This document shows positions 23,739 to 32,681 of a stretch of DNA of 64,000 nucleotides, piece after piece; the first letter of the stretch is position 1, and each line of letters begins with the position of its first letter. The stretch comes from Limnobaculum zhutongyuii. Its GTDB lineage: Bacteria > Pseudomonadota > Gammaproteobacteria > Enterobacterales > Enterobacteriaceae. The notes below the pieces were generated by a model. It did not search any database, was not told the origin of the DNA, and saw nothing but the letters and a program-made list of their open reading frames with translations. Made by a program: the position numbers and the translations under genes. The stretch spans positions 186,001 to 250,000 of the forward strand of contig NZ_CP034752.1 of the NCBI RefSeq assembly GCF_004295645.1. Reading direction: 5' to 3'.

Positions 23739-25226
23739 ATGACTGAGTCTACTGATATGAAAAAAATCAAAAAATCCTTGTTTATATGGATAATCAGCAT
23801 CCCCACTATTTTAGCTTTTATGTATTTTTGCTTCGGTCAAAAGGCATTTATTCTTTCCGTATCATTTACTATTATCGTATTGATTGGTATGGGAATAATG
23901 AGGAAGATATATGCACAAGCGCTGGTATTAGTTGGCGGATGTATACTTTTATTGATCGCTGCATTTATTTTTCCGGAAGCAGCAATAACGAGTACGAGCT
24001 CTGGTTCGAAAGTTATTGATGTATTTGTCGAAATAAAAAGTATTTTTAGTAAGAATATTGCCAGTCTGGGCCTGATTATTATGGTTATTGCTGGTTTCTC
24101 ACGCTATATGAATGATATAGGTGCATCCGGGAAGCTGGTTGAGATCTGTGTGAAGCCGCTGGGGAAACTAAAATCAAGATATATGCTTCTCGGTGTGTGT
24201 TATATCGTCATGCAACTTTTGGCATTATTCATTTCAAGCCCGTCAGGTTTAGCTCTTTTGATGATGTCGACGTTATACCCTATCTTGCGTTCTATTGGGT
24301 GTAGTAAGGCGTCTGTAGCTGCTGTTATCGCATCAGGGGTTTGTATTGATTATGGTCCCTCTGCCACAGGCAGTATTTTGATATCCGAAATAACGGACTA
24401 TGATTTATTTAGTTTTTTTATTGAAAAACAAGTGCCTGTTGTATGGATCCTCTTTATCTTCATCGGTGTTATGCATATGTTTGTCCAGGCCTACTGGGAT
24501 AAAAAAGAAGCCGTAACATCAGAAGACGATAGTTTGTTAGCCCATCAGCAAACACCTTCGGAAGAAAAAGTGCCTTATCTGTTTGCTTTACTTCCAATTG
24601 TCCCGATGATTTTGCTATTTATATTTTCCAGTTTGGTTGAAGAATGGCTTCCGGAAAGTATCAGATTTAAAATGGATGTCATTACTGCAATGTTTATTTC
24701 ATTTTTCATCGCTTTCATCTGTGACTTTATTCGTACGTTAAATATAAAAAGTGCAGCCGGTAAAATAGCGGGTCTTTTTGATCAAATGGGGCAATCTTTT
24801 ATTATGATTGTTTCAATTTTACTTTGTGCTCAAGTTCTTGCTCAGGGAATGATAAAAATAGGATTCATCGATACCTTGTTTAGTTTTATTCCTTCCGGAA
24901 CCCATACACATATTCTTGTTGTCCTTTCTTTTAGTATCTTAGTGTTTTTTAGCTCTATTGTACTCGGCACCGGTTCAACCTTTAATGCGTTTGCCCCATT
25001 AGCTGCCGAAGTTGCTAAAGGTGCGGGCGTATCTGTATACAAAGTTCTTATTCCGATGCATTTTTCTGGAAGTTTAGGACGGAGTTTTTCTCCCATAGCT
25101 GGGGTAACTATTGCTGTGGCAGGATTAGTTGGGTTGACACCATTCGATATTATTAAGAGAAATGCGCTACAACTTGGAAGTGCATATATTCTAATGCTAA
25201 TACTTACTCATTTTTTGGTTGTATGA
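23739..25226 (+). CDS. DcuC-family C4-dicarboxylate carrier
   Basis: Protein of 495 residues with about twelve membrane segments, similar in layout to E. coli DcuC: SLGLIIMVIAGFSRYMNDIGA early, SSPSGLALLMMSTLYP in the middle and SLGRSFSPIAGVTIAVAG near the end. DcuC exchanges or exports C4-dicarboxylates such as succinate for fumarate, mostly without oxygen. The ATG at 23739 is preferred; a GTG at 23727 is in frame. Placed opposite a fumarate-releasing lyase, it may import the lyase substrate or export the dicarboxylate product. Confidence 0.87.
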   Translation: MTESTDMKKIKKSLFIWIISIPTILAFMYFCFGQKAFILSVSFTIIVLIGMGIMRKIYAQALVLVGGCILLLIAAFIFPEAAITSTSSGSKVIDVFVEIKSIFSKNIASLGLIIMVIAGFSRYMNDIGASGKLVEICVKPLGKLKSRYMLLGVCYIVMQLLALFISSPSGLALLMMSTLYPILRSIGCSKASVAAVIASGVCIDYGPSATGSILISEITDYDLFSFFIEKQVPVVWILFIFIGVMHMFVQAYWDKKEAVTSEDDSLLAHQQTPSEEKVPYLFALLPIVPMILLFIFSSLVEEWLPESIRFKMDVITAMFISFFIAFICDFIRTLNIKSAAGKIAGLFDQMGQSFIMIVSILLCAQVLAQGMIKIGFIDTLFSFIPSGTHTHILVVLSFSILVFFSSIVLGTGSTFNAFAPLAAEVAKGAGVSVYKVLIPMHFSGSLGRSFSPIAGVTIAVAGLVGLTPFDIIKRNALQLGSAYILMLILTHFLVV

Positions 25227-25251
25227 ATCAATATTGGGCAGACTAAAAAAT

Positions 25252-25295
25252 TTAAGGTTGCGATACGATTATTTCTAATCACACCGCAACCTTAA
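25252..25295. terminator. Probable terminator between carrier and LysR genes
   Basis: TTAAGGTTGCG (25252-25262) pairs perfectly with CGCAACCTTAA (25285-25295); the loop is 22 nt. It lies between convergent genes, without a long T-run. Confidence 0.55.
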
Positions 25296-25303
25296 GCTAT
25301 ATA

Positions 25304-26239
25304 TTAAAGTGGTTCAGAGTTTCTATCGGGCGCCGGTTGTTTTTGATGAATATATTCAAGATAGCGCTGTATGTGTGGTGAGTTTAAATTTGAAACGGTA
25401 AAAAATGACGAATCATTTAATACTTCGGGCATAAAGTCTTTGAAGATAATTTGGGGGTCGTTAAGCGTTGATACAGGAAAATATGGCATTAAACAAACAC
25501 CGGTATTAGCCCTGACAAAGTCTAACGCTGAGTATGCATCAGAAACTTCAGCAATAACGTTATATGACACACCTGATTTATCTAATACTCGATCAAGTTT
25601 GGTTCTTGAGATATTTCTTTTAGTGAAAACGACCATTCTCTTTTGATTAAGATCTTCTGGAGTAATAACATCTTTACTTGCCAATTCATTCAATCGATTC
25701 ATCGCACAGACAATTCTTGTTCTCCTTAAAGGGAAAGCACTAACGTTGAAACTCGCCGTATTAAGAGACGAATCACCAAGCGCAATGTCTGCTCTGCCTT
25801 CATTTAAATTACTTAATAATTTTGATGCGGTAACAATATCAATTTTGATATTTACATCTGGATTTTCTTTTATATATTCAGCAGTTAAAGGAATGAGGAA
25901 GCAATAGGCAATTGTTGGGGTAGAGATGATATTCAGCGATTTCTTTTCTTCTTTATTCCACTCAAAATTTGTTAACCTCTCAAAAGAGTCTGAAATTTTA
26001 ACGATCTCTTCATAGAGTGATAATGCATCTGAATTTGGGATTAACTTACCTTTCTCCCTTTTAAACAGAACACATCCGGATCTTGATTCAATGAGACTTA
26101 ATGTTCGGCTTATGGCTGGTTGAGAAATCCCCAGAAGTTCTGCTGCTAAGGTCGCGGTTCTAACTTCAATGACTGTTTTTATTATTTCTAAATCTCTTAA
26201 TGTAGCCCAACCACCAGACCAAGAGGATTTCTTCACCAT
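25304..26239 (-). CDS. LysR-family transcriptional regulator
   Basis: Protein of 311 residues with the N-terminal LysR HTH (TLRDLEIIKTVIEVRTATLAAELLG, then SQPAISRTLSLIE) and a substrate-binding domain (INIISTPTIAYCFLIPL region, about 90-300). The usual first helix is extended by an unusual N-terminal tail, KKSSWSGGW. It is convergent with the DcuC-family gene and the likely activator of the lyase/carrier pair. AAGGAA stands just before the ATG at 26239; the next codon is GTG and could also serve. Confidence 0.9.
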   Translation of the reverse strand: MVKKSSWSGGWATLRDLEIIKTVIEVRTATLAAELLGISQPAISRTLSLIESRSGCVLFKREKGKLIPNSDALSLYEEIVKISDSFERLTNFEWNKEEKKSLNIISTPTIAYCFLIPLTAEYIKENPDVNIKIDIVTASKLLSNLNEGRADIALGDSSLNTASFNVSAFPLRRTRIVCAMNRLNELASKDVITPEDLNQKRMVVFTKRNISRTKLDRVLDKSGVSYNVIAEVSDAYSALDFVRANTGVCLMPYFPVSTLNDPQIIFKDFMPEVLNDSSFFTVSNLNSPHIQRYLEYIHQKQPAPDRNSEPL

Positions 26240-26375
26240 TTCCTTAACCTTACCCTTTTACACAATGGATAGAACATAAAGTGACTTTCTCATGTTTATA
26301 TCTGAGATATTTTTCAAATTTGCATGTAATACTTTACAGGTATTGTGTTGGCATTATATTGAATTTCAAAAGATT

Positions 26376-26405
26376 AACTAAGCCCGTATTTGTACGGACT
26401 TAGTT
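26376..26405 (-). terminator. Hairpin downstream of yicC
   Basis: AACTAAGCCCGTA pairs with TACGGACTTAGTT (one mismatch, loop TTTG), 28 bp past the yicC stop. The T-run is short (TCTTTTG on the minus strand), so termination is only probable. Confidence 0.5.
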
Positions 26406-26432
26406 ATGGGGTCTTGTGAGTTAATATAAAAC

Positions 26433-27296
26433 CTACTCAATATTCTGAATCTGTTCCCGCATCTGCTCAATCAACACCTTCAACTCAATCGCCGATGCAG
26501 TCACTTCTGAATTAATCGACTTAGACGCCAGCGTATTCGACTCACGGTTAAACTCCTGCATCATAAAGTCTAAACGGCGGCCAACGGCTTCCGGTTTTTT
26601 CAGAATGGTATAAGTTTCTTTCACATGAGCATCAAGGCGGTCCAGCTCTTCGGCCACATCGGTGCGCTGTGCCAGCATCACTAACTCTTGCTCCAGACGG
26701 TTATTGTCTAACTGTACCTGTGCTTCTTCCAGTTTGCTGAGCAGTCTTTCACGCTGCCAAACCAGAACTTCAGGCATACGGGCACGGACTTTCACTACTT
26801 CTACACTTACCCCTTCCAGACGCTGTTCAATCAGGGTCTTCAGTGAAGCGCCTTCCCGCTCGCGGGCATCGATAAATTCATTAATGGCGATTTCCAGAGA
26901 TTCCATCAGTTCAGTACTGATCGCATCCAGATCCTGACTTTTGGCCGACATAACGCCTGGCCAGCGCAGGATATCTACCGGATTAATCTCACCTTCATCG
27001 CTCTGCATCTTCACCCAGTTAGCGGCCTGAACCAGCTGTTGTGCCAGCTCTTTATTCAGCATCATCTCGGTTTGGGCGGAAGGATCAATTTCAAACCGCA
27101 GGTTACACTCGATTTTTCCACGGGTCAGACGCGTACGTAAGCGCTCACGAATTACCGGCTCCAGACTGCGGAATTGTTCCGGCAGACGGATGTAAGTCTC
27201 TAAATAACGCTGGTTAACGGAACGGAGTTCCCAGGTTGCGCTACCCCATTCCCCTTTGGTTTCATGGCGTGCATAAGCGGTCATACTGCGGATCAT
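26433..27296 (-). CDS. yicC: YicC-family endoribonuclease
   Basis: Protein of 287 residues, the normal length. The N-terminus MIRSMTAYARHE and the C-terminal MQEFNRESNTLASKS and EIKVLIEQMREQIQNIE-type end match E. coli YicC, now known as a family of endoribonucleases involved in RNA decay. The start at 27296 is set by the family N-terminus; the open frame goes 17 codons further. It is divergent from rph, the usual enterobacterial arrangement. Confidence 0.95.
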   Translation of the reverse strand: MIRSMTAYARHETKGEWGSATWELRSVNQRYLETYIRLPEQFRSLEPVIRERLRTRLTRGKIECNLRFEIDPSAQTEMMLNKELAQQLVQAANWVKMQSDEGEINPVDILRWPGVMSAKSQDLDAISTELMESLEIAINEFIDAREREGASLKTLIEQRLEGVSVEVVKVRARMPEVLVWQRERLLSKLEEAQVQLDNNRLEQELVMLAQRTDVAEELDRLDAHVKETYTILKKPEAVGRRLDFMMQEFNRESNTLASKSINSEVTASAIELKVLIEQMREQIQNIE

Positions 27297-27484
27297 AATC
27301 AGGTACCCGTTTGTCGAAGAAAAAAAGATTATACCCTTGAGTGCCAACCCATGATAGGCATTAGGTCACGAAGTCAGTATAATGCGCGGTCACAGAAGCA
27401 GGGTGTGTTCCTCAGTATTATCGAGAAGCTACTGTGGAACACCTCCTGAGCCAATCCTGAAACTAAATCAGCGGAGATTATTGC

Positions 27485-28201
27485 ATGCGTCCAGAAGGTC
27501 GAAGTGCTCAACAAGTACGCCCTATCACCCTTACTCGCAACTACACAAAGCATGCAGAAGGCGCTGTTCTGGTAGAGTTTGGCGAAACCAAAGTATTATG
27601 TACTGCCACTATTGAAGAAGGCGTTCCGCGTTTTCTGAAAGGTCAGGGACAAGGTTGGATCACCGCAGAATACGGTATGTTGCCTCGTTCAACGCATACT
27701 CGTAACCCACGCGAAGCCGCAAAAGGTAAGCAGGGGGGCAGAACGCTGGAAATTCAACGCCTGATAGCTCGTTCACTGCGCGCAGCGGTGGATCTGACCC
27801 AACTGGGTGAGTTTACCATTACCTTAGACTGCGATGTGTTACAGGCTGATGGTGGTACCCGCACTGCTTCTATTACTGGTGCCTGCGTGGCGCTGGCAGA
27901 TGCATTAAACAAGCTGGTTGCCGACGGTAAACTGAAGCAAAACCCGATGAAGTGCATGGTAGCAGCGGTATCCGTTGGGATTGTGGGCGGCGAAGCGGTG
28001 TGTGATTTGGAATACGTAGAAGACTCCGCAGCAGAAACTGATATGAATGTGGTGATGACTGACGATGGTCGCATGATTGAAGTGCAGGGCACCGCCGAGG
28101 GGGAACCCTTCACCCATGAAGAGCTATTGAGTCTGTTGGCGCTGGCGCGTCAGGGAATTGATACCATCATCAAGGCGCAAAAAGCAGTACTTGGACAATA
28201 A
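27485..28201 (+). CDS. rph: Ribonuclease PH
   Basis: Protein of 238 residues, full length: MRPEGRSAQQVRPI at the start, the phosphate-site PRSTHTRNPREAAKGKQGGRTLEIQ, and CDVLQADGGTRTASI. It trims the 3' ends of tRNA precursors with phosphate. Unlike E. coli K-12, where rph is frameshifted, the gene here is intact. It precedes pyrE with an 85-bp gap that holds the attenuator; translation of rph close to that site is what couples pyrE expression to UTP in E. coli. Confidence 0.97.
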   Translation: MRPEGRSAQQVRPITLTRNYTKHAEGAVLVEFGETKVLCTATIEEGVPRFLKGQGQGWITAEYGMLPRSTHTRNPREAAKGKQGGRTLEIQRLIARSLRAAVDLTQLGEFTITLDCDVLQADGGTRTASITGACVALADALNKLVADGKLKQNPMKCMVAAVSVGIVGGEAVCDLEYVEDSAAETDMNVVMTDDGRMIEVQGTAEGEPFTHEELLSLLALARQGIDTIIKAQKAVLGQ

Positions 28202-28205
28202 GTTG

Positions 28206-28232
28206 AAAAGCGACGGAGACGTCGCTTTTTTT
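28206..28232 (+). terminator. pyrE attenuator
   Basis: AAAAGCGACG / CGTCGCTTTT stem with GAGA loop and a run of seven T, starting 5 bp after the rph stop and ending 54 bp before pyrE. The position equals the UTP-sensitive attenuator of the E. coli rph-pyrE operon. Confidence 0.85.
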
Positions 28233-28286
28233 ACGATCGAATTTTTACGATTTAAAGTTGTGTAATCAGTTAAGGAGATGCCTTTT

Positions 28287-28928
28287 ATGAAACCCTATCA
28301 GCGCCAGTTTATTGAGTTTGCGCTTAACAAGCAGGTATTAAAGTTTGGTGAATTCCACCTGAAATCAGGACGAATCAGCCCCTACTTTTTTAATGCGGGT
28401 CTCTTTAATACCGGTCGCGATCTGGCTTTGTTAGGACGTTTTTATGCGGCGGCACTGGTGGATTCTGGCATTGAGTTTGACCTGCTGTTTGGTCCGGCCT
28501 ATAAGGGTATCCCTATTGCGACCACTACGGCGGTGGCGTTGTCTGAACACCACGATCGTGATGTGCCTTACTGCTTTAACCGCAAAGAAGCCAAAGATCA
28601 CGGCGAAGGCGGTCACTTAGTAGGGAGCCCGCTGGCGGGGCGTGTAATGCTGGTGGATGATGTTATCACCGCCGGTACCGCTATTCGCGAGTCAATGGAA
28701 GTGATTCGTCAGCACGATGCTACGTTAAGCGGCGTATTGATCTCTCTGGACCGCCAGGAACGAGGACGTGGAGAACTGTCCGCCATTCAGGAAGTAAAAC
28801 GCGACTACCAGTGTGAGGTGATCACTATCATCACTCTGGACGATCTGGTTGAATATCTGGCTGAAAAGCCGGAGATGGCAGAACATCTGGTGGCGATTAA
28901 GGCTTATCAGAATGAATATGGTGTTTGA
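28287..28928 (+). CDS. pyrE: Orotate phosphoribosyltransferase
   Basis: Protein of 213 residues: MKPYQRQFIEFAL at the start, PRPP-binding VMLVDDVITAGTA and the catalytic loop NRKEAKDHGEGG. It converts orotate and PRPP to OMP in pyrimidine synthesis. The start at 28287 follows TAAGGAG and the family N-terminus; an in-frame ATG at 28278 overlaps the ribosome site and is rejected. Regulated by the attenuator at 28206. Confidence 0.97.
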   Translation: MKPYQRQFIEFALNKQVLKFGEFHLKSGRISPYFFNAGLFNTGRDLALLGRFYAAALVDSGIEFDLLFGPAYKGIPIATTTAVALSEHHDRDVPYCFNRKEAKDHGEGGHLVGSPLAGRVMLVDDVITAGTAIRESMEVIRQHDATLSGVLISLDRQERGRGELSAIQEVKRDYQCEVITIITLDDLVEYLAEKPEMAEHLVAIKAYQNEYGV

Positions 28929-28945
28929 TATTGTGTTATGAGCCG

Positions 28946-28981
28946 AAAAATTTCGTCCGCTGTGCTATCAGTGGACGAAAT
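28946..28981 (-). terminator. Terminator of the glpFKX operon
   Basis: ATTTCGTCCGCTG pairs with CAGTGGACGAAAT (one G-T) around a 6-nt loop. Read on the minus strand it follows the glpX stop by 18 bp and ends in TTTTTC. Confidence 0.82.
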
Positions 28982-28999
28982 AGGTATCGGGATAGTTAA

Positions 29000-30010
29000 T
29001 TACAGCAAAATATCACACAGCGCCGGATCTTTACGGTCCAGATAGTGAATTGACTGAATACGACGAATGGTACGAGATTTACCGCGAATCATCAGCGTTT
29101 CGGTAGTTGCCATATTGCCGGTACGCTGAATGCCATTGAGTAAGTCACCTTTAGTGATGCCGGTAGCAGAGAAGATGATATTGTCGTTGCGGGCCATTTC
29201 TCCCAGCTTGAGCACTTTACCTGCGTCAATTCCCATTTGTTTACAGCGCGCCAGTTCTTGCTCGCCAATACGGCGGTTTTCTTCGCTGTCGCCTTTTACC
29301 TGATGACGGGCCAACAGGCGGGATTGCATATCGCCATCCAGTGCGCGAATAACCGCAGCGGAAATAACCCCTTCCGGTGCGCCACCAATGCCATACATAA
29401 CGTCAACTTCGCTGTCCGGCATACAGGTCAGAATGGACGCAGCGACATCGCCGTCAGGAATAGCAAATACCCGAACGCCAAGCTGCTGCATCTCTTCAAT
29501 CACTTTATCGTGACGCGGTTTAGCTAAGGTAATCACTGTCAGCTCAGGCAGTGGCTTATTGAGTTTTAACGCAATACGCTTGAGGTTTTCTGTCAAAGGC
29601 AGATTCAGGTCGATGGTATCTTTAGCGCCAGGGCCTACAACCAGTTTTTCCATATACATATCAGGTGCGTGCAGAAAAGCGCCTTTTTCCGCAACCGCTA
29701 ATACTGCCAGCGCATTGGCCTGCCCCATGGCAGTCATACGTGTTCCTTCGATCGGGTCTACCGCGATATCAACGGCATCGCCATGGCCAGTACCGACTTT
29801 CTCACCGATATACAGCATGGGTGCTTCATCGATCTCACCTTCACCGATGACAATCTCGCCGTCGATATTGACCTGATTGAGCACGATCCGCATGGCTTCA
29901 ACTGCCGCACCATCCGCTTTGTTTTTATCACCGCGACCTAAGTAGCGGTAACCAGCCAGTGCAGCAGCCTCGGTGACGCGAGAAAACTCAATCGCAAGTT
30001 CACGTTTCAT
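29000..30010 (-). CDS. glpX: Class II fructose-1,6-bisphosphatase
   Basis: Protein of 336 residues. The metal and phosphate motifs GEGEIDEAPMLYIGE and DIAVDPIEGTRM and the later GIGGAPEGV are complete. It hydrolyses fructose-1,6-bisphosphate in gluconeogenesis. It is the third gene of glpFKX but separated from glpK by 292 bp that contain a strong hairpin and a 98-bp repeat element, so its expression may be partly uncoupled from glpFK. Confidence 0.96.
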   Translation of the reverse strand: MKRELAIEFSRVTEAAALAGYRYLGRGDKNKADGAAVEAMRIVLNQVNIDGEIVIGEGEIDEAPMLYIGEKVGTGHGDAVDIAVDPIEGTRMTAMGQANALAVLAVAEKGAFLHAPDMYMEKLVVGPGAKDTIDLNLPLTENLKRIALKLNKPLPELTVITLAKPRHDKVIEEMQQLGVRVFAIPDGDVAASILTCMPDSEVDVMYGIGGAPEGVISAAVIRALDGDMQSRLLARHQVKGDSEENRRIGEQELARCKQMGIDAGKVLKLGEMARNDNIIFSATGITKGDLLNGIQRTGNMATTETLMIRGKSRTIRRIQSIHYLDRKDPALCDILL

Positions 30011-30114
30011 TTATTGGAGTCCGTAATATATTGAAAAATTAAGATGATTAAAAAACTGCCGGGATCTTATCACAGTTAAAGCGTGGTGAAATGGCGGGGT
30101 GAGAGAATAATCCA

Positions 30115-30147
30115 TAGATAAAGGGCCGTATACCGGCCCTTTATCTA
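30115..30147 (-). terminator. Strong hairpin between glpK and glpX
   Basis: TAGATAAAGGGCCG (30115-30128) pairs with CGGCCCTTTATCTA (30134-30147), 14 perfect pairs, loop TATAC. It would end or stall glpFK transcripts before glpX, or protect the glpFK mRNA 3' end. No separate T-run follows the stem. Confidence 0.7.
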
Positions 30148-30159
30148 TCATCAGAATTC

Positions 30160-30257
30160 ATCGTCGGGCTAAGCCCTACGTTCTCTGTTATTGAGTGAGA
30201 TGGTTTTCCGACCGCAAACAAAGATAATACCGGTACTTTGTTTTTACGGTCGGAATG
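30160..30257. repeat. 98-bp dispersed two-hairpin element, copy 1
   Basis: First hairpin CGTCGGGC-TAA-GCCCTACG (30162-30180, one mismatch). Second hairpin TTCCGACCG (30206-30214) with CGGTCGGAA (30247-30255) and an inner CAAAG/CTTTG. The same layout and length recur at 47726-47823, with 66 of 98 positions identical in an ungapped alignment. It lies in the glpK-glpX gap. Confidence 0.75.
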
Positions 30258-30302
30258 ACCTTAATAGTCTCTCTGAAAAGAGAAAAACGTTACTGAGTAA
30301 TA

Positions 30303-31814
30303 TTACTCGTCATGTTCTTCCCAATCACGGGCGCGCTCTACAGCCTTCTGCCAGCCTTTGTAACGATAGTTACGTTCGGTGGTTTCAATGCCTGGTTTAA
30401 ACACGCGCTCGATGTCTGCTTTGCTCTTCACTTCATCCAGATCGCTCCAGAAACCAACCGCCAGGCCGGCAAGGTAAGCAGCACCCAGTGCAGTGACTTC
30501 GCGAACCGCAGGACGTTCTACAGAAGTACCGAGAATGTCTGACTGGAACTGCATCAGGAAGTTGTTAGAGACGGCACCACCATCAACTCGCAGGGCTTTC
30601 AGACGGGTTCCGGCATCAGCCTGCATGGCGTCCAGTACATCGCGAGTCTGATAAGCAATAGATTCCAGCGTTGCGCGGATAATGTGGTTTGAGTTAACGC
30701 CACGGGTCAGGCCAAGAATGGCTCCGCGAGCGTATGGGTCCCAGTAAGGTGCACCTAAACCAGTAAATGCAGGTACAACGTAAACGCCGTTACTGTCTTT
30801 CACTTTGGTGGCGAAATATTCGGAGTCCATGGCGTCGGTGAACAATTTCAGTTCATCGCGCAGCCACTGGATGGACGCTCCACCAATAAATACCGCACCT
30901 TCCAGCGCATAGTTCACTTCGCCACGTGGGCCACAGGCAATAGTGGTCAGCAAGCCATGTTCTGACTTAACCACTTCTTTACCGGTATTCATTAGCAGGA
31001 AGCAGCCAGTACCGTAAGTGTTCTTCGCCATGCCTGATTGAACACACAGGTGGCCAAATAGAGCCGCCTGCTGATCGCCGGCCATACCGGAGATTGGAAT
31101 ACGCGTTCCGCCTTTACCACCAATGTTGGTTTTGCCATAGATTTCAGACGATGGGCGAACTTCCGGCAGCATTTCCCGTGGAATATCCAGCACTTCCAGC
31201 ATGCGCTCATCCCATTGCAGGGTTTTAATATTGAACAGCATGGTACGGGAGGCGTTGGTATAGTCAGTGACGTGGGTACGGCCCTGAGTCATATTCCATA
31301 CCAGCCAGGTATCCACGGTACCAAACAGCAACTCGCCGCGTTTAGCACGGTCGCGAGCGCCTTCTACATGGTCCAGAATCCATTTTACTTTGGTGCCTGA
31401 GAAGTAAGGGTCGACGACCAGACCGGTATTTTCACGGATATAGTCGGTCATTCCTTCTTTCTTTAACTGCTCACAAATACTGGCGGTTCTGCGGCACTGC
31501 CAAACGATAGCGTTATAAATAGGTTTACCAGTAGCCTTATCCCAGACGATAGTAGTTTCACGCTGGTTAGTAATACCGATAGCGGCAACTTCATCAGAAC
31601 TGATACCCGTTTGCGCCAGTACTTCAACCAGTACTGCACTTTGGGTTGCCCAAATTTCCATTGGGTCATGTTCTACCCAACCTGCATGTGGGTAGATTTG
31701 GGTGAATTCACGCTGTGATACGCCGATAATGTTGGCATCGTGGTCTAATACCACCGCTCGTGAACTTGTGGTTCCCTGATCGAGGGCGACAATGTATTTT
31801 TGCTCAGTCGTCAT
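30303..31814 (-). CDS. glpK: Glycerol kinase
   Basis: Protein of 503 residues, normal length. FGGY-family motifs: LDQGTTSSRAVV at the N-terminus, TNQRETTIVWDKATG, and the C-terminal DGGAVSNNFLMQFQSD. It phosphorylates glycerol to glycerol-3-phosphate in the cytoplasm. The order glpF-glpK with a 48-bp gap is conserved. GGAGTTACCGCA precedes the ATG. Confidence 0.98.
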   Translation of the reverse strand: MTTEQKYIVALDQGTTSSRAVVLDHDANIIGVSQREFTQIYPHAGWVEHDPMEIWATQSAVLVEVLAQTGISSDEVAAIGITNQRETTIVWDKATGKPIYNAIVWQCRRTASICEQLKKEGMTDYIRENTGLVVDPYFSGTKVKWILDHVEGARDRAKRGELLFGTVDTWLVWNMTQGRTHVTDYTNASRTMLFNIKTLQWDERMLEVLDIPREMLPEVRPSSEIYGKTNIGGKGGTRIPISGMAGDQQAALFGHLCVQSGMAKNTYGTGCFLLMNTGKEVVKSEHGLLTTIACGPRGEVNYALEGAVFIGGASIQWLRDELKLFTDAMDSEYFATKVKDSNGVYVVPAFTGLGAPYWDPYARGAILGLTRGVNSNHIIRATLESIAYQTRDVLDAMQADAGTRLKALRVDGGAVSNNFLMQFQSDILGTSVERPAVREVTALGAAYLAGLAVGFWSDLDEVKSKADIERVFKPGIETTERNYRYKGWQKAVERARDWEEHDE

Positions 31815-31862
31815 TGCGGTAACTCCGTGAATTGACGTAGTAAAAAGGGGTAAGAACGATCG

Positions 31863-32681
31863 TTATTCTTTATCTTCGATAGCGCAGGCTTCACAGGGTA
31901 AATTACCACCGATAAATACCTTATAGCCCCATGCACCCAGGCAGCCACCGATAATTGGCCCCAAAATTGGGATAATAAAATAAGGGATGTCTCTTCCACC
32001 AGTGAGGGCGATGTTACCCCAGCCAGCGAAATAGGCGAACAGTTTTGGACCAAAGTCACGGGCCGGGTTCATGGCGAAACCGGTTAATGGGCCCATTGAT
32101 GCACCAATAACCGCAACCAGAATACCGATCAGCAATGGCCCCAGTGAACCACGTGGCACACCGTTACCGTCATCGGTTAAGGCCAGAATTAACGCTAACA
32201 GGGTGGCAGAAATTACCACTTCCACGCAAAATGCCTGGAAGACGTTAATGGCTGGGTTTGGGTAAGTAGAGAAGGTACCTGCCAGTGACAGGCTATCTAC
32301 GCTGCCCCTGACAATATTTTGAGCGGCTTCTACTTCGTAAAACAGGCTGAAGTAAAGTGCATATACCATTGCCGCACCGCAAAATGCGCCGGCAACTTGT
32401 GAGAGAATATAAGGGATAACTTTTTTACGATCGAAGCAGGCAAATAGCCATAGAGCAATGGTAACGGCCGGATTCAGGTGAGCACCGGATACGCCCGCGG
32501 TTAAGTAAACGCCCAGCGCCACCGCCAGACCCCAGATAATACTAATTTCCCATTGTCCAAAACTGGCACCGGCAACTTTTAGTGCAGCAACACAACCGAT
32601 ACCAAAAAAAAGAAACAGTCCCGTACCAAGAAATTCAGCAATACATTGCCCTTTTAAAGTAGGGCCAGAATTTTGGCTCAT
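31863..32681 (-). CDS. glpF: Glycerol facilitator (aquaglyceroporin)
   Basis: Protein of 272 residues with six membrane segments and both NPA boxes (HLNPAVT and MNPARDFGPK, whose Asp marks a glycerol channel rather than a water channel). It lets glycerol diffuse into the cell for GlpK to trap. GGAGGATTATATTT precedes the ATG at 32681. First gene of glpFKX; the promoter lies in 32682-33168. Confidence 0.97.
   Translation of the reverse strand: MSQNSGPTLKGQCIAEFLGTGLFLFFGIGCVAALKVAGASFGQWEISIIWGLAVALGVYLTAGVSGAHLNPAVTIALWLFACFDRKKVIPYILSQVAGAFCGAAMVYALYFSLFYEVEAAQNIVRGSVDSLSLAGTFSTYPNPAINVFQAFCVEVVISATLLALILALTDDGNGVPRGSLGPLLIGILVAVIGASMGPLTGFAMNPARDFGPKLFAYFAGWGNIALTGGRDIPYFIIPILGPIIGGCLGAWGYKVFIGGNLPCEACAIEDKE

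Noticed and set aside
30160..30257. Two-hairpin element as an ERIC sequence or simple terminator
   Set aside because: It lacks the ERIC core as I know it, is 98 bp long, has two separate hairpins and no T-run; treated as its own repeat.
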